Below are positions 33,788 through 42,380 of a stretch of 64,000 bases of DNA, in pieces. The notes beneath the pieces were generated by a model. It made no database searches, was not told the origin of the DNA, and worked only from the letters and a program-made list of their open reading frames with translations. Location: the NCBI RefSeq assembly GCF_001274935.1, contig NZ_LILC01000002.1, forward strand, positions 701,924 through 765,923, read 5' to 3'. The number at the start of each line of letters is the position of its first letter. Positions within the stretch are counted from its first letter, which is position 1. A program made the translations under genes and the position numbers. This DNA is from Priestia koreensis. Lineage in GTDB: Bacteria; Bacillota; Bacilli; Bacillales; Bacillaceae_H.

Positions 33788-34839
33788 TAGTGATGACTTA
33801 AAAGCGAAAAGGCCGTCATTTTTTTATAATATTCATCCGTAATGTCAATAGGTTCAGAGGGCGGATAAGGTTCTAACAACGAGAGCATATCCGGTGATGT
33901 AAACCAATCGCTTAAGTCATAAAAAGAGTGACGAATATTAGGCCACGCGTGATGTAAAAATGGGCTTTGTACTTTGCGGGAGTGAGGGTGTGGAGAAAAG
34001 AATTGTTCACTATAATCACTCCGTGAAGCAGTATGTGGATAATTGGCTATAAACTGACACGCTCCTTTTAAAATAGAAGGGTGAAACAACGAATGATAGA
34101 GGTGTTTTCCATACTCAATTCGTTTGGTTAAATCCGAAAAAGAGTCAATCGCTTGACCGACAATGCGAATGTGCTGGTCTTTTTGTAAGGGAAGAAGCAC
34201 ATACGTCATCCGTCCCCATTCTTGAAGCGTAAATTGCCACGTGTTTAACACGTGTTTTTTGACAAATGGAAGGTGCATCAACCTCTGTTCGATGTAGTGT
34301 TGCTCGTTAACAATGAGAGAAGTAGTCAGAAGAGAGGCGTTTTTAGTTGATAAAAACTCATTCCACATCATATACATGAACGATGATGCGTGAAAGGCAG
34401 GTAGTAAATGAAACAACGATTTTTGCTGTCGCTTCGTTTCTTCATACAGGAGAAGCTGCGGATAAGCATCATAAAAAATGAGCGCGTTGGCTCGCTCAAG
34501 GAAATGAAAAAAGGCTTCTTTTTTCTTTGTAGAAAGAAGATGTTTAATCAAGCCTCCTTTTAAATCAGTCATGTGATAACCACCGTTTCGAGATACAATG
34601 TGTGCAAGGAGAGACCAATGAATTTCAGGGTGACGAATAAAAAAATGTAAATAAGCATTTGTTCGTGTAAGGTTATTTAGATTTAATGAATCTGTTTGAA
34701 GTCGTATTTTACGGATCAATGCTGTTTCGTTTTTTGACAGAATCGCTAATTCACTTGGTGGTTTTTCAAGAAGAAGATTTGCCGTCGCGTGTAAATGCTC
34801 CATTTCAACTTTTTCTTCTGTGAACAAATTGTGAAACAT
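33787..34839 (-). CDS. DUF2515 family protein (YppC-like)
   Basis: 350 residues, soluble. Family features are NLNNLTRTNAYLHFFIRHPE near residue 55 and SRNGGYHMTDLKGGLI at about 84-99, then a helical body rich in His and aromatic residues and PHTASRSDYSEQFFSPHP near the end. DUF2515 proteins are restricted to Bacillus relatives; the function is unknown and sporulation is often suspected. ATG 34839 has AAAAGGAGG upstream. It is divergent from the repeat-protein/kinase/spo0M operon. Confidence 0.82.
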   Translation of the reverse strand: MFHNLFTEEKVEMEHLHATANLLLEKPPSELAILSKNETALIRKIRLQTDSLNLNNLTRTNAYLHFFIRHPEIHWSLLAHIVSRNGGYHMTDLKGGLIKHLLSTKKKEAFFHFLERANALIFYDAYPQLLLYEETKRQQKSLFHLLPAFHASSFMYMMWNEFLSTKNASLLTTSLIVNEQHYIEQRLMHLPFVKKHVLNTWQFTLQEWGRMTYVLLPLQKDQHIRIVGQAIDSFSDLTKRIEYGKHLYHSLFHPSILKGACQFIANYPHTASRSDYSEQFFSPHPHSRKVQSPFLHHAWPNIRHSFYDLSDWFTSPDMLSLLEPYPPSEPIDITDEYYKKMTAFSLLSHH

Positions 34840-34955
34840 TGTGTAAAAACCTCCTTTTCGATGGAGAAATGGGTAGTTAGAGAGGAGAGCTAGTGAAACC
34901 TTTTCGATTTCTAGTACGTATACACAGTATAACTTTTATGAAATGAGGGAAGTAC

Positions 34956-35162
34956 GTGATTAAACGTATATTGAAATCTCTTTTAGGCCAAAGCAGTCAC
35001 CGTCGATACAGCAGCAGTGACTATAAAAAAAGACGTCATTACAGCAGCAGCGATTATAAAAAACGTCGAAACAGTCACCACGGTCATTCTAGCTATGGAC
35101 ATCATCACTACAAGAAAAAACATCGAAGTGGCAGCTTTTTCTCGAGTTTTTTTAGTAGCTGA
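34956..35162 (+). CDS. Small very basic Ser/Tyr/His repeat protein
   Basis: 68 residues from GTG 34956, behind GAGGGAAG. The N-terminus MIKRILKSLLGQ could be an amphipathic helix. Then come two copies of YSSSDYKKRR (residues 18-27 and 29-38), a His/Ser/Tyr stretch, and a Ser/Phe end (SFFSSFFSS). Net charge is strongly positive. A Hanks-type kinase starts 5 bases after the stop, so this Ser- and Tyr-rich repeat is a natural candidate substrate. I know no family for it. Confidence 0.75.
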   Translation: MIKRILKSLLGQSSHRRYSSSDYKKRRHYSSSDYKKRRNSHHGHSSYGHHHYKKKHRSGSFFSSFFSS

Positions 35163-35167
35163 TTCTC

Positions 35168-35971
35168 ATGTCTTGGTTTTATCAACTATATGAATACGTA
35201 AAAGATCGTCCTCTTAAAGAGGGGGACGTGATTGATCATCAATATAAAATTCAAACATTGTTAGGGATGGGCAGCTATGGCATTACGTACGTTGCAACAG
35301 ATCTTGTCACAGATGAATCCGTCGTGTTAAAGCAGCTACGTCCAACAAAGCAAAAGCTAGAACGAGGAAAGCGCTCGTTTCAATATGAGTGCGAACTGCT
35401 TGGATTTATTCAGCATCCTCAAATTCCGTCCTTGCATCGCAGTGTCCAAGATAAAAAAGGTAGCTTCCTTATTATGGATTATGTAAAAGGACATACGTTT
35501 GAGGATCTTATTTTCCGAGACGATCGTCGTTACTCTGAAAGTGAATCATTGACAATTTTATTAAAAGTGATTGATGTGGTGTCAGATCTTCACGATCAAG
35601 GAATTGTGCACCGAGATTTACGCATTCCAAATATCATTGATGTCGGTGGTACGATACATATCATTGATTTTGGGCTTGCAAGATGGAAGCATGACACAGA
35701 TCCGGATATTCATACCTATGACGTAGAAAAGCGATTGATGCGCTCTGTAACCGTTAAAAGTGATATCTATGCGCTAGGCCATTTTTTGCTTTTCCTTTTG
35801 TATTCTTCCTACGAGACAGAAGGGACAGAAGAGAAGAGCTGGGAGCAAGAACTACCACTTTCCGTACCTTTAAAGCAGATTATTCGTCGAATGTTACAAA
35901 TAGAAGGTGAATATGAATCCATTGGAGACCTTCAGGTTGACGTGCTTCACTATTTACCTATCACAAAGTAG
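35168..35971 (+). CDS. Hanks-type serine/threonine protein kinase
   Basis: 267 residues, a kinase domain with no membrane span or PASTA repeats. The glycine loop is LLGMGSYGITYVA; the ATP Lys is in ESVVLKQLRP; the catalytic loop is VHRDLRIPN (Arg where Ser/Thr kinases usually have Lys); the metal motif is IIDFGLARW. No ribosome site precedes ATG 35168. Translation probably depends on the upstream small gene, whose stop is 5 bases away. Related small Bacillus kinases include YrzF. Spo0M follows 11 bases later. Confidence 0.9.
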   Translation: MSWFYQLYEYVKDRPLKEGDVIDHQYKIQTLLGMGSYGITYVATDLVTDESVVLKQLRPTKQKLERGKRSFQYECELLGFIQHPQIPSLHRSVQDKKGSFLIMDYVKGHTFEDLIFRDDRRYSESESLTILLKVIDVVSDLHDQGIVHRDLRIPNIIDVGGTIHIIDFGLARWKHDTDPDIHTYDVEKRLMRSVTVKSDIYALGHFLLFLLYSSYETEGTEEKSWEQELPLSVPLKQIIRRMLQIEGEYESIGDLQVDVLHYLPITK

Positions 35972-35982
35972 AGGGTGAGAGA

Positions 35983-36753
35983 ATGGCAATATTTAATAAA
36001 GTGTTAGCTAGAATGGGGATTGGATCTGCAAGAGTAGATACAAAGCTCTATAAAGATCAGCTTATTGCAGGAGAGAAGATTGAAGGAGTGATCGAAGTAT
36101 ACGGTGGAAACGTCGAGCAGGAGATCGACTCCATTTATTTAAACTTATATACATCGTACATTCGAGAAGTGAATGATTCCAAAGTAAAAGAAAATTATTT
36201 GTTAAATAGCTTTAAAATTGCTGATCCCTTTGTGATTCAGTCACAGGAAAAGAAAGAAATCCCGTTCTCATTTGATCTGCCTGCCGATACGCCCGTTACG
36301 ATGGGAAGAACGAGAGTATGGATCGCAACAGGTCTTGATATAAAAAATGCCGTTGATCCGTCTGATGTGGATCATATGGAGGTTCTTCCGCATCCAATCT
36401 TACACGCAACGATTAACGCGATGAGTGACATGGGTTTTCGCTTGCGCCAAGTCGAGTGCGAGGAAGCACCGAGACGTCTCCGTGGGCGTCTACCGTTTCT
36501 ACAAGAATTTGAGTTTGTCCCAACAAGAGGTGCTTTCCATGGAAAGCTAGATGAACTCGAATTAATGTTTTATTTTCGCGCTCCAGGGAAATTTGATGTA
36601 TTAATGGAGGTAGACCGTCGTTCAAGAGGAATCAGTGGCTTTTTAGCAGAAGCACTGGAACTAGATGAAACGCTCGTCAGGTTCACAGTGACAGATGAAG
36701 ATATTCCACAGCTAAAATCACTTCTTGAAAGCGTTGTGGCACGCTATAGCTAA
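35983..36753 (+). CDS. spo0M: Sporulation-control protein Spo0M
   Basis: 256 residues (B. subtilis Spo0M is about the same). The arrestin-like beta-sandwich starts FNKVLARMGIGSARVDTKLY, with KDQLIAGEKIEGVIEVYGGN and the central PFSFDLPADTPVTMGRTRVW. Spo0M influences sporulation onset and cell-cycle proteins; its mechanism is not settled. Here it is the last gene of an operon with a kinase and a Ser-rich protein, which would allow phosphorylation-based control. Start ATG 35983 follows GAGGGTGAGAG. Confidence 0.93.
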   Translation: MAIFNKVLARMGIGSARVDTKLYKDQLIAGEKIEGVIEVYGGNVEQEIDSIYLNLYTSYIREVNDSKVKENYLLNSFKIADPFVIQSQEKKEIPFSFDLPADTPVTMGRTRVWIATGLDIKNAVDPSDVDHMEVLPHPILHATINAMSDMGFRLRQVECEEAPRRLRGRLPFLQEFEFVPTRGAFHGKLDELELMFYFRAPGKFDVLMEVDRRSRGISGFLAEALELDETLVRFTVTDEDIPQLKSLLESVVARYS

Positions 36754-36810
36754 AAACGGATAAAGCTCTCTTCTTCCTCACATATTAAGGAGGAGAAGGG
36801 AGGCGAACGT

Positions 36811-36945
36811 ATGTCACATAAACATAGTAACCAAACAGAACAAAAGGCTATCCAACATAAGCAAAAAACACAACCGGAGTTTTCAAATGAATTCGTAGTG
36901 AATCAGGCACCGAAAAAAGAGCATTACCCTCAGCCGAAAAAATAA
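36811..36945 (+). CDS. 44-residue hydrophilic peptide
   Basis: ATG 36811 behind AGGAGGAGAAGGGAGGCG. The sequence has many Lys, Gln and His residues (MSHKHSNQTEQKAIQHKQ) and ends HYPQPKK. It has no hydrophobic segment. Such peptides in Bacillus are often small acid-soluble spore proteins, but I cannot match it to a named one. A terminator follows 10 bases later. Confidence 0.65.
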   Translation: MSHKHSNQTEQKAIQHKQKTQPEFSNEFVVNQAPKKEHYPQPKK

Positions 36946-36955
36946 TGCTTGTGCG

Positions 36956-36990
36956 AAAACATGTGGGTGTCTTCATCCACATGTTTTTTT
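36956..36990 (+). terminator. Terminator after the 44-residue peptide
   Basis: AAAACATGTGG pairs with CCACATGTTTTTTT. Confidence 0.88.
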
Positions 36991-37015
36991 ATTCGTAGCG
37001 GAAAGGAATGAGAGA

Positions 37016-37636
37016 ATGAAACAGAGAGGAAAAGACGGCGTTTATATAATGGCATCACTCGTCCTGTTTATGTGCTTATTGGCCATTTTCAAACTAGAAT
37101 GGGTACAAGCGCTAGATCAGTCCATTACAGATGCGATGTTTAATAAACGTGGAGATGAATTTACAGCGCTGTTTGTCTTTATGAGTACGTTGGGATCGTG
37201 GAAAGTCACCGGGGTAATAGCAATTATCATATGCCTTTATCTTTTAGTGAAGAAGCAACATCATGCGGCAGCTTTGCTAGCAATCATCTATATTACATCA
37301 CGTGTATTAAATTGGTTCGTGAAGGAACTCGTTCACCGACCGAGACCAACGGTAGAGCACCTAGTGGCAGCATCTAGCTACAGCTTTCCAAGCGGCCATG
37401 CAATGAATTCGATGTCCTTTTTTGGCTTTATTTTGGTTTTAATTCTTTACTACCAGAAAAAAGGCATTGGACGAGCTTTATCGTGCGTTTTACTTGGCGT
37501 CATCATTTTTCTCATTGGCTTAAGTCGTATTTATGTCGGGGTTCATTTTTTCACGGACGTATTAGCTGGCTTTTCGCTCGGCTTTACCTTAGTAACCGTA
37601 TTTAAAATATTGCTGAAGAAAAAACTGTCAAAATAG
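37016..37636 (+). CDS. yodM: PAP2-family membrane phosphatase (YodM-like)
   Basis: 206 residues, about six spans. The three phosphatase motifs are all present: KELVHRPRP, SYSFPSGHAMNS with the catalytic His, and SRIYVGVHFFTDVLAG. Such enzymes dephosphorylate lipid phosphates such as phosphatidylglycerol phosphate or undecaprenyl pyrophosphate. Position near yozD and yodL matches yodM. Start ATG 37016 follows AAAGGAATGAGAG. Confidence 0.9.
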   Translation: MKQRGKDGVYIMASLVLFMCLLAIFKLEWVQALDQSITDAMFNKRGDEFTALFVFMSTLGSWKVTGVIAIIICLYLLVKKQHHAAALLAIIYITSRVLNWFVKELVHRPRPTVEHLVAASSYSFPSGHAMNSMSFFGFILVLILYYQKKGIGRALSCVLLGVIIFLIGLSRIYVGVHFFTDVLAGFSLGFTLVTVFKILLKKKLSK

Positions 37637-37694
37637 GATTACAAAGAGGAGATTTAGGATATATAAACAGAGAAGCATCTAAGGAGGAATAGAA

Positions 37695-38195
37695 ATGGTC
37701 TCGAATAAAGCAAATGTTTTTAGAACGAGCTTTCTGTCCTGTTTACACCAACATATGGAGCAATCTTCTATTTCTAATATACGTAATTTCTATGAAACAA
37801 TAAAAACACAGCCGTTTCACTTTCAGATTCGTTCATTGTTTGAACAATTGCCCCTTTTTTATAGCGGGGGACTCACGGAGATCATCAGCTGCATTAGTGA
37901 AGCTCTAGCGTGTACAGTTGAACGTTATACGGTTGATCTTATTCAATCAGCCGGTTTTCGTATTTTAGGTAAGCCGTCGTTTTTTTGCGGACCGAGTTAT
38001 TATGAACTAAACGCAGACGGAGACTTTGAACTTTCTGTTGATCTGTCGGTCACGTGTGAAAATCGAACGGTCGTATTTATCTCCATTAAATGCACGCAGT
38101 ACGACCTGCTAACAGATTCAGGGGTACATCTTATTTGTGACATGATCGAGCGGCGCGTTTTGAACAAGTTGGGCATCAGGCAGCAAATCTCGTAA
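37695..38195 (+). CDS. Conserved-looking protein, unknown
   Basis: 166 residues, soluble, with Cys residues spread through (FLSCLHQHMEQ, IISCISEALACT, FFCGPSYYEL). Start ATG 37695 follows AAGGAGGAATAGAA, a very strong site. The second half looks like an alternating beta region (FELSVDLSVTCENRTVVFIS). I do not recognise the family. It is monocistronic, with a terminator right after the stop. Confidence 0.75.
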   Translation: MVSNKANVFRTSFLSCLHQHMEQSSISNIRNFYETIKTQPFHFQIRSLFEQLPLFYSGGLTEIISCISEALACTVERYTVDLIQSAGFRILGKPSFFCGPSYYELNADGDFELSVDLSVTCENRTVVFISIKCTQYDLLTDSGVHLICDMIERRVLNKLGIRQQIS

Positions 38196-38236
38196 GAAGC
38201 ATTCAAAAGCAAACAAGCTTTTGAATGCTTCTTTTT
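38196..38236 (+). terminator. Terminator, 15-bp stem
   Basis: GAAGCATTCAAAAGC pairs with GCTTTTGAATGCTTC, then five T. Confidence 0.9.
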
Positions 38237-38305
38237 GCGTGAATACAAAAAAATGAAACTTTTTCCACTCTGTGCCGTATTACATAGAGTAAGGAGGAAT
38301 TTTAG

Positions 38306-38875
38306 ATGACTCAACCACAGTTACTAAAACTACGAAAATTTCAATTCTTATTCATGAATGCCATTATTGCTGTTTTATTTTTGCTTCTTTTTAGCCTCAT
38401 CCACATCGGGATTGGCATGAGAAACTTCTTCATACTGATGAGTTTACTCATGATTGCACAAACGATGTTGTTACTTTTTGACAAACGTCCCCTTATTTAT
38501 CGCCTCTCTAAAAATATGGCAAAGCTTTTAGAGTATGAGAAAGAGAAGCTCGGAAACGAATGGCGGAAACAACAAAAAAGCCAGATTATTGCTAGCGTCA
38601 TGGTTGCTATTATGTTTATGATGAATGCGAATTTAATGGACAATCGCCAGCTCTTTACAGGTTTTGGAGACGTTTGGGAATACATTTTATTCTTTGTTTT
38701 TATGTTAGGTATCGTGAACATTCCGCTGTATTACCACGTTAAAAAAGTGGATCGACAGTCGACGGAAGAACTTCAAGGCTATACGAAAAGCATGTATATC
38801 TCGAGTCTAGTAACGGCGATTATCTGCTTTTTTACCGTCGCCCTGATTACAGCGATCATAAGTAATTTTCTATAA
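38306..38875 (+). CDS. Four-span membrane protein, unknown
   Basis: 189 residues. Hydrophobic segments are at about 16-38, 40-58, 95-110 with 122-142, and 163-187. A basic cytoplasmic loop lies at about 60-92 (LLEYEKEKLGNEWRKQQKSQ). Start ATG 38306 follows AAGGAGGAATTTTAG. The family is not recognised. It is a single gene ending in a terminator. Confidence 0.75.
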   Translation: MTQPQLLKLRKFQFLFMNAIIAVLFLLLFSLIHIGIGMRNFFILMSLLMIAQTMLLLFDKRPLIYRLSKNMAKLLEYEKEKLGNEWRKQQKSQIIASVMVAIMFMMNANLMDNRQLFTGFGDVWEYILFFVFMLGIVNIPLYYHVKKVDRQSTEELQGYTKSMYISSLVTAIICFFTVALITAIISNFL

Positions 38876-38883
38876 ATAGAGCT

Positions 38884-38911
38884 TAAAGCGCTACGTGTTG
38901 GCGCTTTTTTT
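38884..38911 (+). terminator. Terminator after the four-span protein
   Basis: AAAGCGC pairs with GCGCTTT and a seven-T tail. Confidence 0.75.
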
Positions 38912-39068
38912 GCATATTTTTTTACATTTTAAAAAAATATGCAAAAAAATGATAGAAATATTTTACTATTCAGATAAAAGACGTTACAATAAGAATCGGA
39001 ATGAGAAATTGCTACATCATTCTTTGTAAGCGTTAACAAAAAAGATAGGTTAAAAGGAGAGGTTGTAG

Positions 39069-40550
39069 ATGCTAAAAGAATCCAAATCGAACAAGCAGCT
39101 AGAGTCCTACTTGAAAGAGCCGAAGAAACTATTTGTAAACGGAGAATTTATTTCGTCCACTAGCGACAAAACGTTCCCAACGTACAACCCCGCAACAGGT
39201 GAGACGTTGGCTCATGTGTATGATGCGAACGAACATGATGTAGACAAGGCAGTAAAAGCGGCAAGACACGCGTTTGAAAAAGGCGAATGGTCGAAGATGA
39301 GCGCATCAGATCGCAGCCGCTTAATTTATAAACTAGCTGATTTAATTGAGGAGCATAAAGAAGAATTAGCTCAATTAGAAACGCTGGATAACGGAAAACC
39401 GTTAGCAGAAACACGCAATGTAGACGTACCGCTAACCGCTGAGCACTTCCGATATTTTGCGGGGTGGGCAACGAAAATTACTGGACAAACGATTCCAGTT
39501 AGCGGTCCGTACTTTAACTATACAAGACATGAAGCAGTCGGGGTAGTAGCCCAAATTATTCCGTGGAACTTCCCGTTACTGATGGCTGCTTGGAAGCTTG
39601 GAGCAGCGTTAGCAACAGGATGTACGGTTGTACTTAAGCCGGCAGAGCAAACGCCGCTTTCAGCTCTATATCTAGCAAAACTAATTCAAGAAGCTGGCTT
39701 CCCAAGCGGAGTAGTGAACGTCCTAACTGGATACGGAGAATCGACAGGACAAGCACTCGTCAAACATCCTGATGTTGATAAAATTGCCTTCACGGGTTCA
39801 ACGGAAGTCGGAAAGCTCATTATGAACCAGGCAAGCCAGACGTTAAAACGAGTAACGTTAGAGCTTGGCGGTAAATCACCGAATATTATCCTTCCTGATG
39901 CGGATTTATCTCGTGCGATCCCTGGAGCGCTAAGTGGAATTATGTTCAATCAGGGTCAAGTATGTAGTGCGGGATCTCGCCTTTTTATTCAGAAAAAGCT
40001 GTATGATAACGTTGTAGCAGATCTCGTTACGCACGCGCGCAAAATCAAGCAAGGAAACGGTCTAGAAGACGGAGTGGAAATGGGTCCTCTCGTATCTGAG
40101 GAGCAGCAAAAACGCGTTATGAGCTACATTGATAGTGGGAAAGAGCAGGGAGCAGAACTGTTAACGGGAGGAAATAGCCCTTACGACAGAGGATACTTCG
40201 TTTCACCTACTATTTTTGCCAACGTAAATGATGATATGAAAATTGCACAAGAAGAAATTTTCGGTCCAGTCGTATCGGCACTACCGTTTGAAGACTTAGA
40301 TGATTTGGTCGATCGTGCTAACAAAACCGCCTATGGATTAGCGGCAGGTGTATGGACAGAAAACGTGAAAAAAGCTCATTACATCGCCTCTAAGCTAAGA
40401 GCAGGTACGGTATGGGTGAACTGTTATAACGTATTTGATGCCGCTTCACCGTTTGGTGGATTTAAGCAATCGGGTATCGGCCGTGAGATGGGAAGTTATG
40501 CGTTAGATAATTATACGGAAGTAAAAAGCGTATGGGTGAATATGCGCTAA
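39069..40550 (+). CDS. NAD(P)-dependent aldehyde dehydrogenase
   Basis: 493 residues. The catalytic Cys299 is in FNQGQVCSAGS and the general-base Glu265 in LELGGKSPN; IIPWNFPLLMAAWKLG and FTGSTEVGKLI are the cofactor motifs. This is close to the DhaS/AldA class of general or retinal-type aldehyde dehydrogenases. The substrate cannot be read from sequence. TGTAAGCGTTAACAAA at about 39026 is near the catabolite-repression (cre) consensus, so glucose control is possible. Start ATG 39069 follows AAAGGAGAGG. Confidence 0.92.
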   Translation: MLKESKSNKQLESYLKEPKKLFVNGEFISSTSDKTFPTYNPATGETLAHVYDANEHDVDKAVKAARHAFEKGEWSKMSASDRSRLIYKLADLIEEHKEELAQLETLDNGKPLAETRNVDVPLTAEHFRYFAGWATKITGQTIPVSGPYFNYTRHEAVGVVAQIIPWNFPLLMAAWKLGAALATGCTVVLKPAEQTPLSALYLAKLIQEAGFPSGVVNVLTGYGESTGQALVKHPDVDKIAFTGSTEVGKLIMNQASQTLKRVTLELGGKSPNIILPDADLSRAIPGALSGIMFNQGQVCSAGSRLFIQKKLYDNVVADLVTHARKIKQGNGLEDGVEMGPLVSEEQQKRVMSYIDSGKEQGAELLTGGNSPYDRGYFVSPTIFANVNDDMKIAQEEIFGPVVSALPFEDLDDLVDRANKTAYGLAAGVWTENVKKAHYIASKLRAGTVWVNCYNVFDAASPFGGFKQSGIGREMGSYALDNYTEVKSVWVNMR

Positions 40551-40565
40551 CTTCTAGATGAAGAT

Positions 40566-40602
40566 AGGGAGAGTACCGATTCTTTCGGTGCTCTCTCTTT
40601 TT
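40566..40602 (+). terminator. Aldehyde dehydrogenase terminator
   Basis: GGGAGAGTACCGA pairs with TCGGTGCTCTCTC, then a T run. Confidence 0.85.
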
Positions 40603-40728
40603 ATTTAAAATTTTGAATATTTCGACAAAAATACTGAGAATTAGAGAAAGGATTTTGAAAATCTCACCTTGAATAATATACAGTATAAATATGTTTTATT
40701 GATTAAGAGCAAAGGAGAGGTTTAGAAG

Positions 40729-41052
40729 ATGGTGAATACATGGTTGAAAGTAAAAAAAATGATTAAGCGTACGTTTGAATACGATGTGACGATTATGCAA
40801 ACACCGAGAAAGGGCGAAGAAAAAGGATATCGACAAGTATATCGTTTGACTCTTGCGGCTGGTAATCATGATGAAGCCATGCTCCACATCTTTCGCACAT
40901 TTAATGTGGCAGACACTCTTCCAAGGGATTTCAAGGCCCGTTTCGTTAGTACAGGGGACGTGCTAATGATTGATGAAGGAACAGGAGGAAAGCATTATTA
41001 CAAGCTATGGGCTGGAGGATGGCAGCCCGTTAATCGCGCACATATTCGTTAG
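40729..41052 (+). CDS. yodL: YodL-domain protein
   Basis: 107 residues, soluble. The YodL-like beta-rich domain includes RTFEYDVTIMQTPRKGEEKG and FNVADTLPRDFKARFVSTGD, ending in Trp-rich KLWAGGWQPV. In B. subtilis yodL lies next to deoD, as here, and is one of the genes that alters cell shape when overexpressed with yisK. The basis for that effect here is not visible. Start ATG 40729 follows AAAGGAGAGG. Confidence 0.85.
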   Translation: MVNTWLKVKKMIKRTFEYDVTIMQTPRKGEEKGYRQVYRLTLAAGNHDEAMLHIFRTFNVADTLPRDFKARFVSTGDVLMIDEGTGGKHYYKLWAGGWQPVNRAHIR

Positions 41053-41053
41053 A

Positions 41054-41083
41054 AAAACCCTTGGATATCCAAGGGTTTTAACT
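41054..41083. terminator. Bidirectional palindromic terminator
   Basis: AAAACCCTTGGAT and its exact complement form a 26-bp perfect palindrome between yodL and the minus-strand gene. Confidence 0.8.
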
Positions 41084-41236
41084 TGTGTACTGGTTATGGT
41101 TATGACCAGGGCCATTTTTACGCTTTGCTGCTGTGTATTCATCCCCGTGTGCTTCATGCTCAGCTACAATTGCCTCTGGTGGCGTATGATTATTCTTTTT
41201 CGGTGAATTAATCCGATTGCGATGTTTCTTTCCCAT
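41078..41236 (-). CDS. 52-residue basic/His-rich peptide
   Basis: ATG 41236 (complement) has AAAGGGGGAA 4-5 bases before it. The sequence is hydrophilic: MGKKHRNRINSPKKNNHTPP, then EAIVAEHEAHGDEY and a Gly/His/Asn end. It resembles the small hydrophilic peptides conserved in Bacillus that are often spore-associated, but I cannot name it. It lies 26 bases after the possible peptide at 41263-41343 and may be co-transcribed with it. Confidence 0.7.
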   Translation of the reverse strand: MGKKHRNRINSPKKNNHTPPEAIVAEHEAHGDEYTAAKRKNGPGHNHNQYTS

Positions 41237-41262
41237 TGCAATTCCCCCTTTATACTATTTGG

Positions 41263-41343
41263 TTAATCTTTAATAGCTTGCCCTTGATAAGCAGGTGTAT
41301 GTACAAAGAATAGGAAAGTGAAAGCGCCTCCTAACAGTGGCAT
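41263..41343 (-). CDS. Possible 26-residue hydrophobic peptide
   Basis: ATG 41343 opens MPLLGGAFTFLFFVHTPAYQ and ends after 26 codons. AGGGAG lies only two or three bases before the ATG, tighter than usual. The peptide is partly hydrophobic. It lies just upstream of, and in line with, the 52-residue gene, which raises its likelihood. Confidence 0.38.
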   Translation of the reverse strand: MPLLGGAFTFLFFVHTPAYQGQAIKD

Positions 41344-41414
41344 AGCTCCCTGTTTTAGGTTATAATAAGGCTGTCCTTGAGGCAGATGTCATGAACATAA
41401 TTAGGAGGAATAAA

Positions 41415-42122
41415 ATGAGCGTACATATTGGGGCAAAAGCGAATGAGATTGCGGAAACGATTTTACTTCCAGGAGATCCATTACGCGCAAAATATATTGC
41501 AGAAACGTTTTTAGAAGATGTTACATGCTATAACGAAGTTCGTGGAATGTTAGGTTTTACAGGTACATACAAAGGGAAGCGTGTATCAGTTCAGGGAACG
41601 GGTATGGGTGTTCCGTCCATTTCAATCTATGTCAATGAGTTAATGCGTGAATATAACGTACAAAACTTGATTCGTGTCGGAACGTGCGGCGCTATTCAAA
41701 AAGACGTAAAGGTGCGCGACGTAATTTTAGCGATGACGTCTTCAACAGATTCTCAAATGAACCGCGTGGCATTTGGACCGATCGACTATGCACCAACAGC
41801 AGACTTTACGTTATTGAAAAGTGCATATGATGCAGGTACTGAAAAAGGTCTTAACTTAAAAGTAGGGAGCGTTTTCACTGCGGACCAATTCTACAATGAT
41901 TACGGCGATCTAGAAAAGTTAGCTAATCACGGTGTGTTAGCGGTAGAAATGGAAACAACGGCCCTTTACACGTTAGCGTCTAAGTACGGTCGTCGTGCAT
42001 TATCTGTGCTAACGGTAAGCGATCATATTCTAACAGGCGAAGAAACGACTTCTGAAGAGCGTCAAACGACGTTCAATGAAATGATTGAAGTGGCATTAGA
42101 AGCAGCATTAAATATGAAATAA
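41415..42122 (+). CDS. deoD: Purine nucleoside phosphorylase DeoD
   Basis: 235 residues from ATG 41415, 7 bases after AGGAGG; an upstream in-frame ATG at 41391 lacks a site. This is the hexameric (E. coli DeoD) type: [20 protein letters not shown] with His4, [34 protein letters not shown], and SDHILTGE with the catalytic Asp. It splits purine (deoxy)nucleosides with phosphate for salvage. A consensus TATAAT at about 41362 is likely its promoter. deoD lies next to yodL in B. subtilis. Confidence 0.96.
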   Translation: MSVHIGAKANEIAETILLPGDPLRAKYIAETFLEDVTCYNEVRGMLGFTGTYKGKRVSVQGTGMGVPSISIYVNELMREYNVQNLIRVGTCGAIQKDVKVRDVILAMTSSTDSQMNRVAFGPIDYAPTADFTLLKSAYDAGTEKGLNLKVGSVFTADQFYNDYGDLEKLANHGVLAVEMETTALYTLASKYGRRALSVLTVSDHILTGEETTSEERQTTFNEMIEVALEAALNMK

Positions 42123-42160
42123 AAAAGAAACTGCTGAGAGATTTCTCAGTAGTTTTTTAC
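42123..42160 (+). terminator. deoD terminator
   Basis: AAACTGCTGAGA pairs with TTCTCAGTAGTTTTTT. Confidence 0.87.
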
Positions 42161-42380
42161 TTGTGCATGCATTTAGGCGAGGTTTTTAAAACTGTTGCAA
42201 AGGGTAACTCTTTCACAAAAAGACTTATTTGTAGTAGAATACCGATTAGGTCATTTTTTGACCTTGTAACGGAGCTCGCGTATAATGGCTTTTTAGTAAA
42301 ACTGTGTATGTTCTTTAATACATAGGCGTGATTTTGTATTAATCAGGAGGTGTAATCCGTACGTTTGTTACGGAGCCAAA

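Noticed and set aside
42123-42380. Magnesium riboswitch before the CNNM/CorC gene
   Set aside because: The 258-base leader has room for one, but I could not identify conserved M-box elements by eye; a covariance search would decide.
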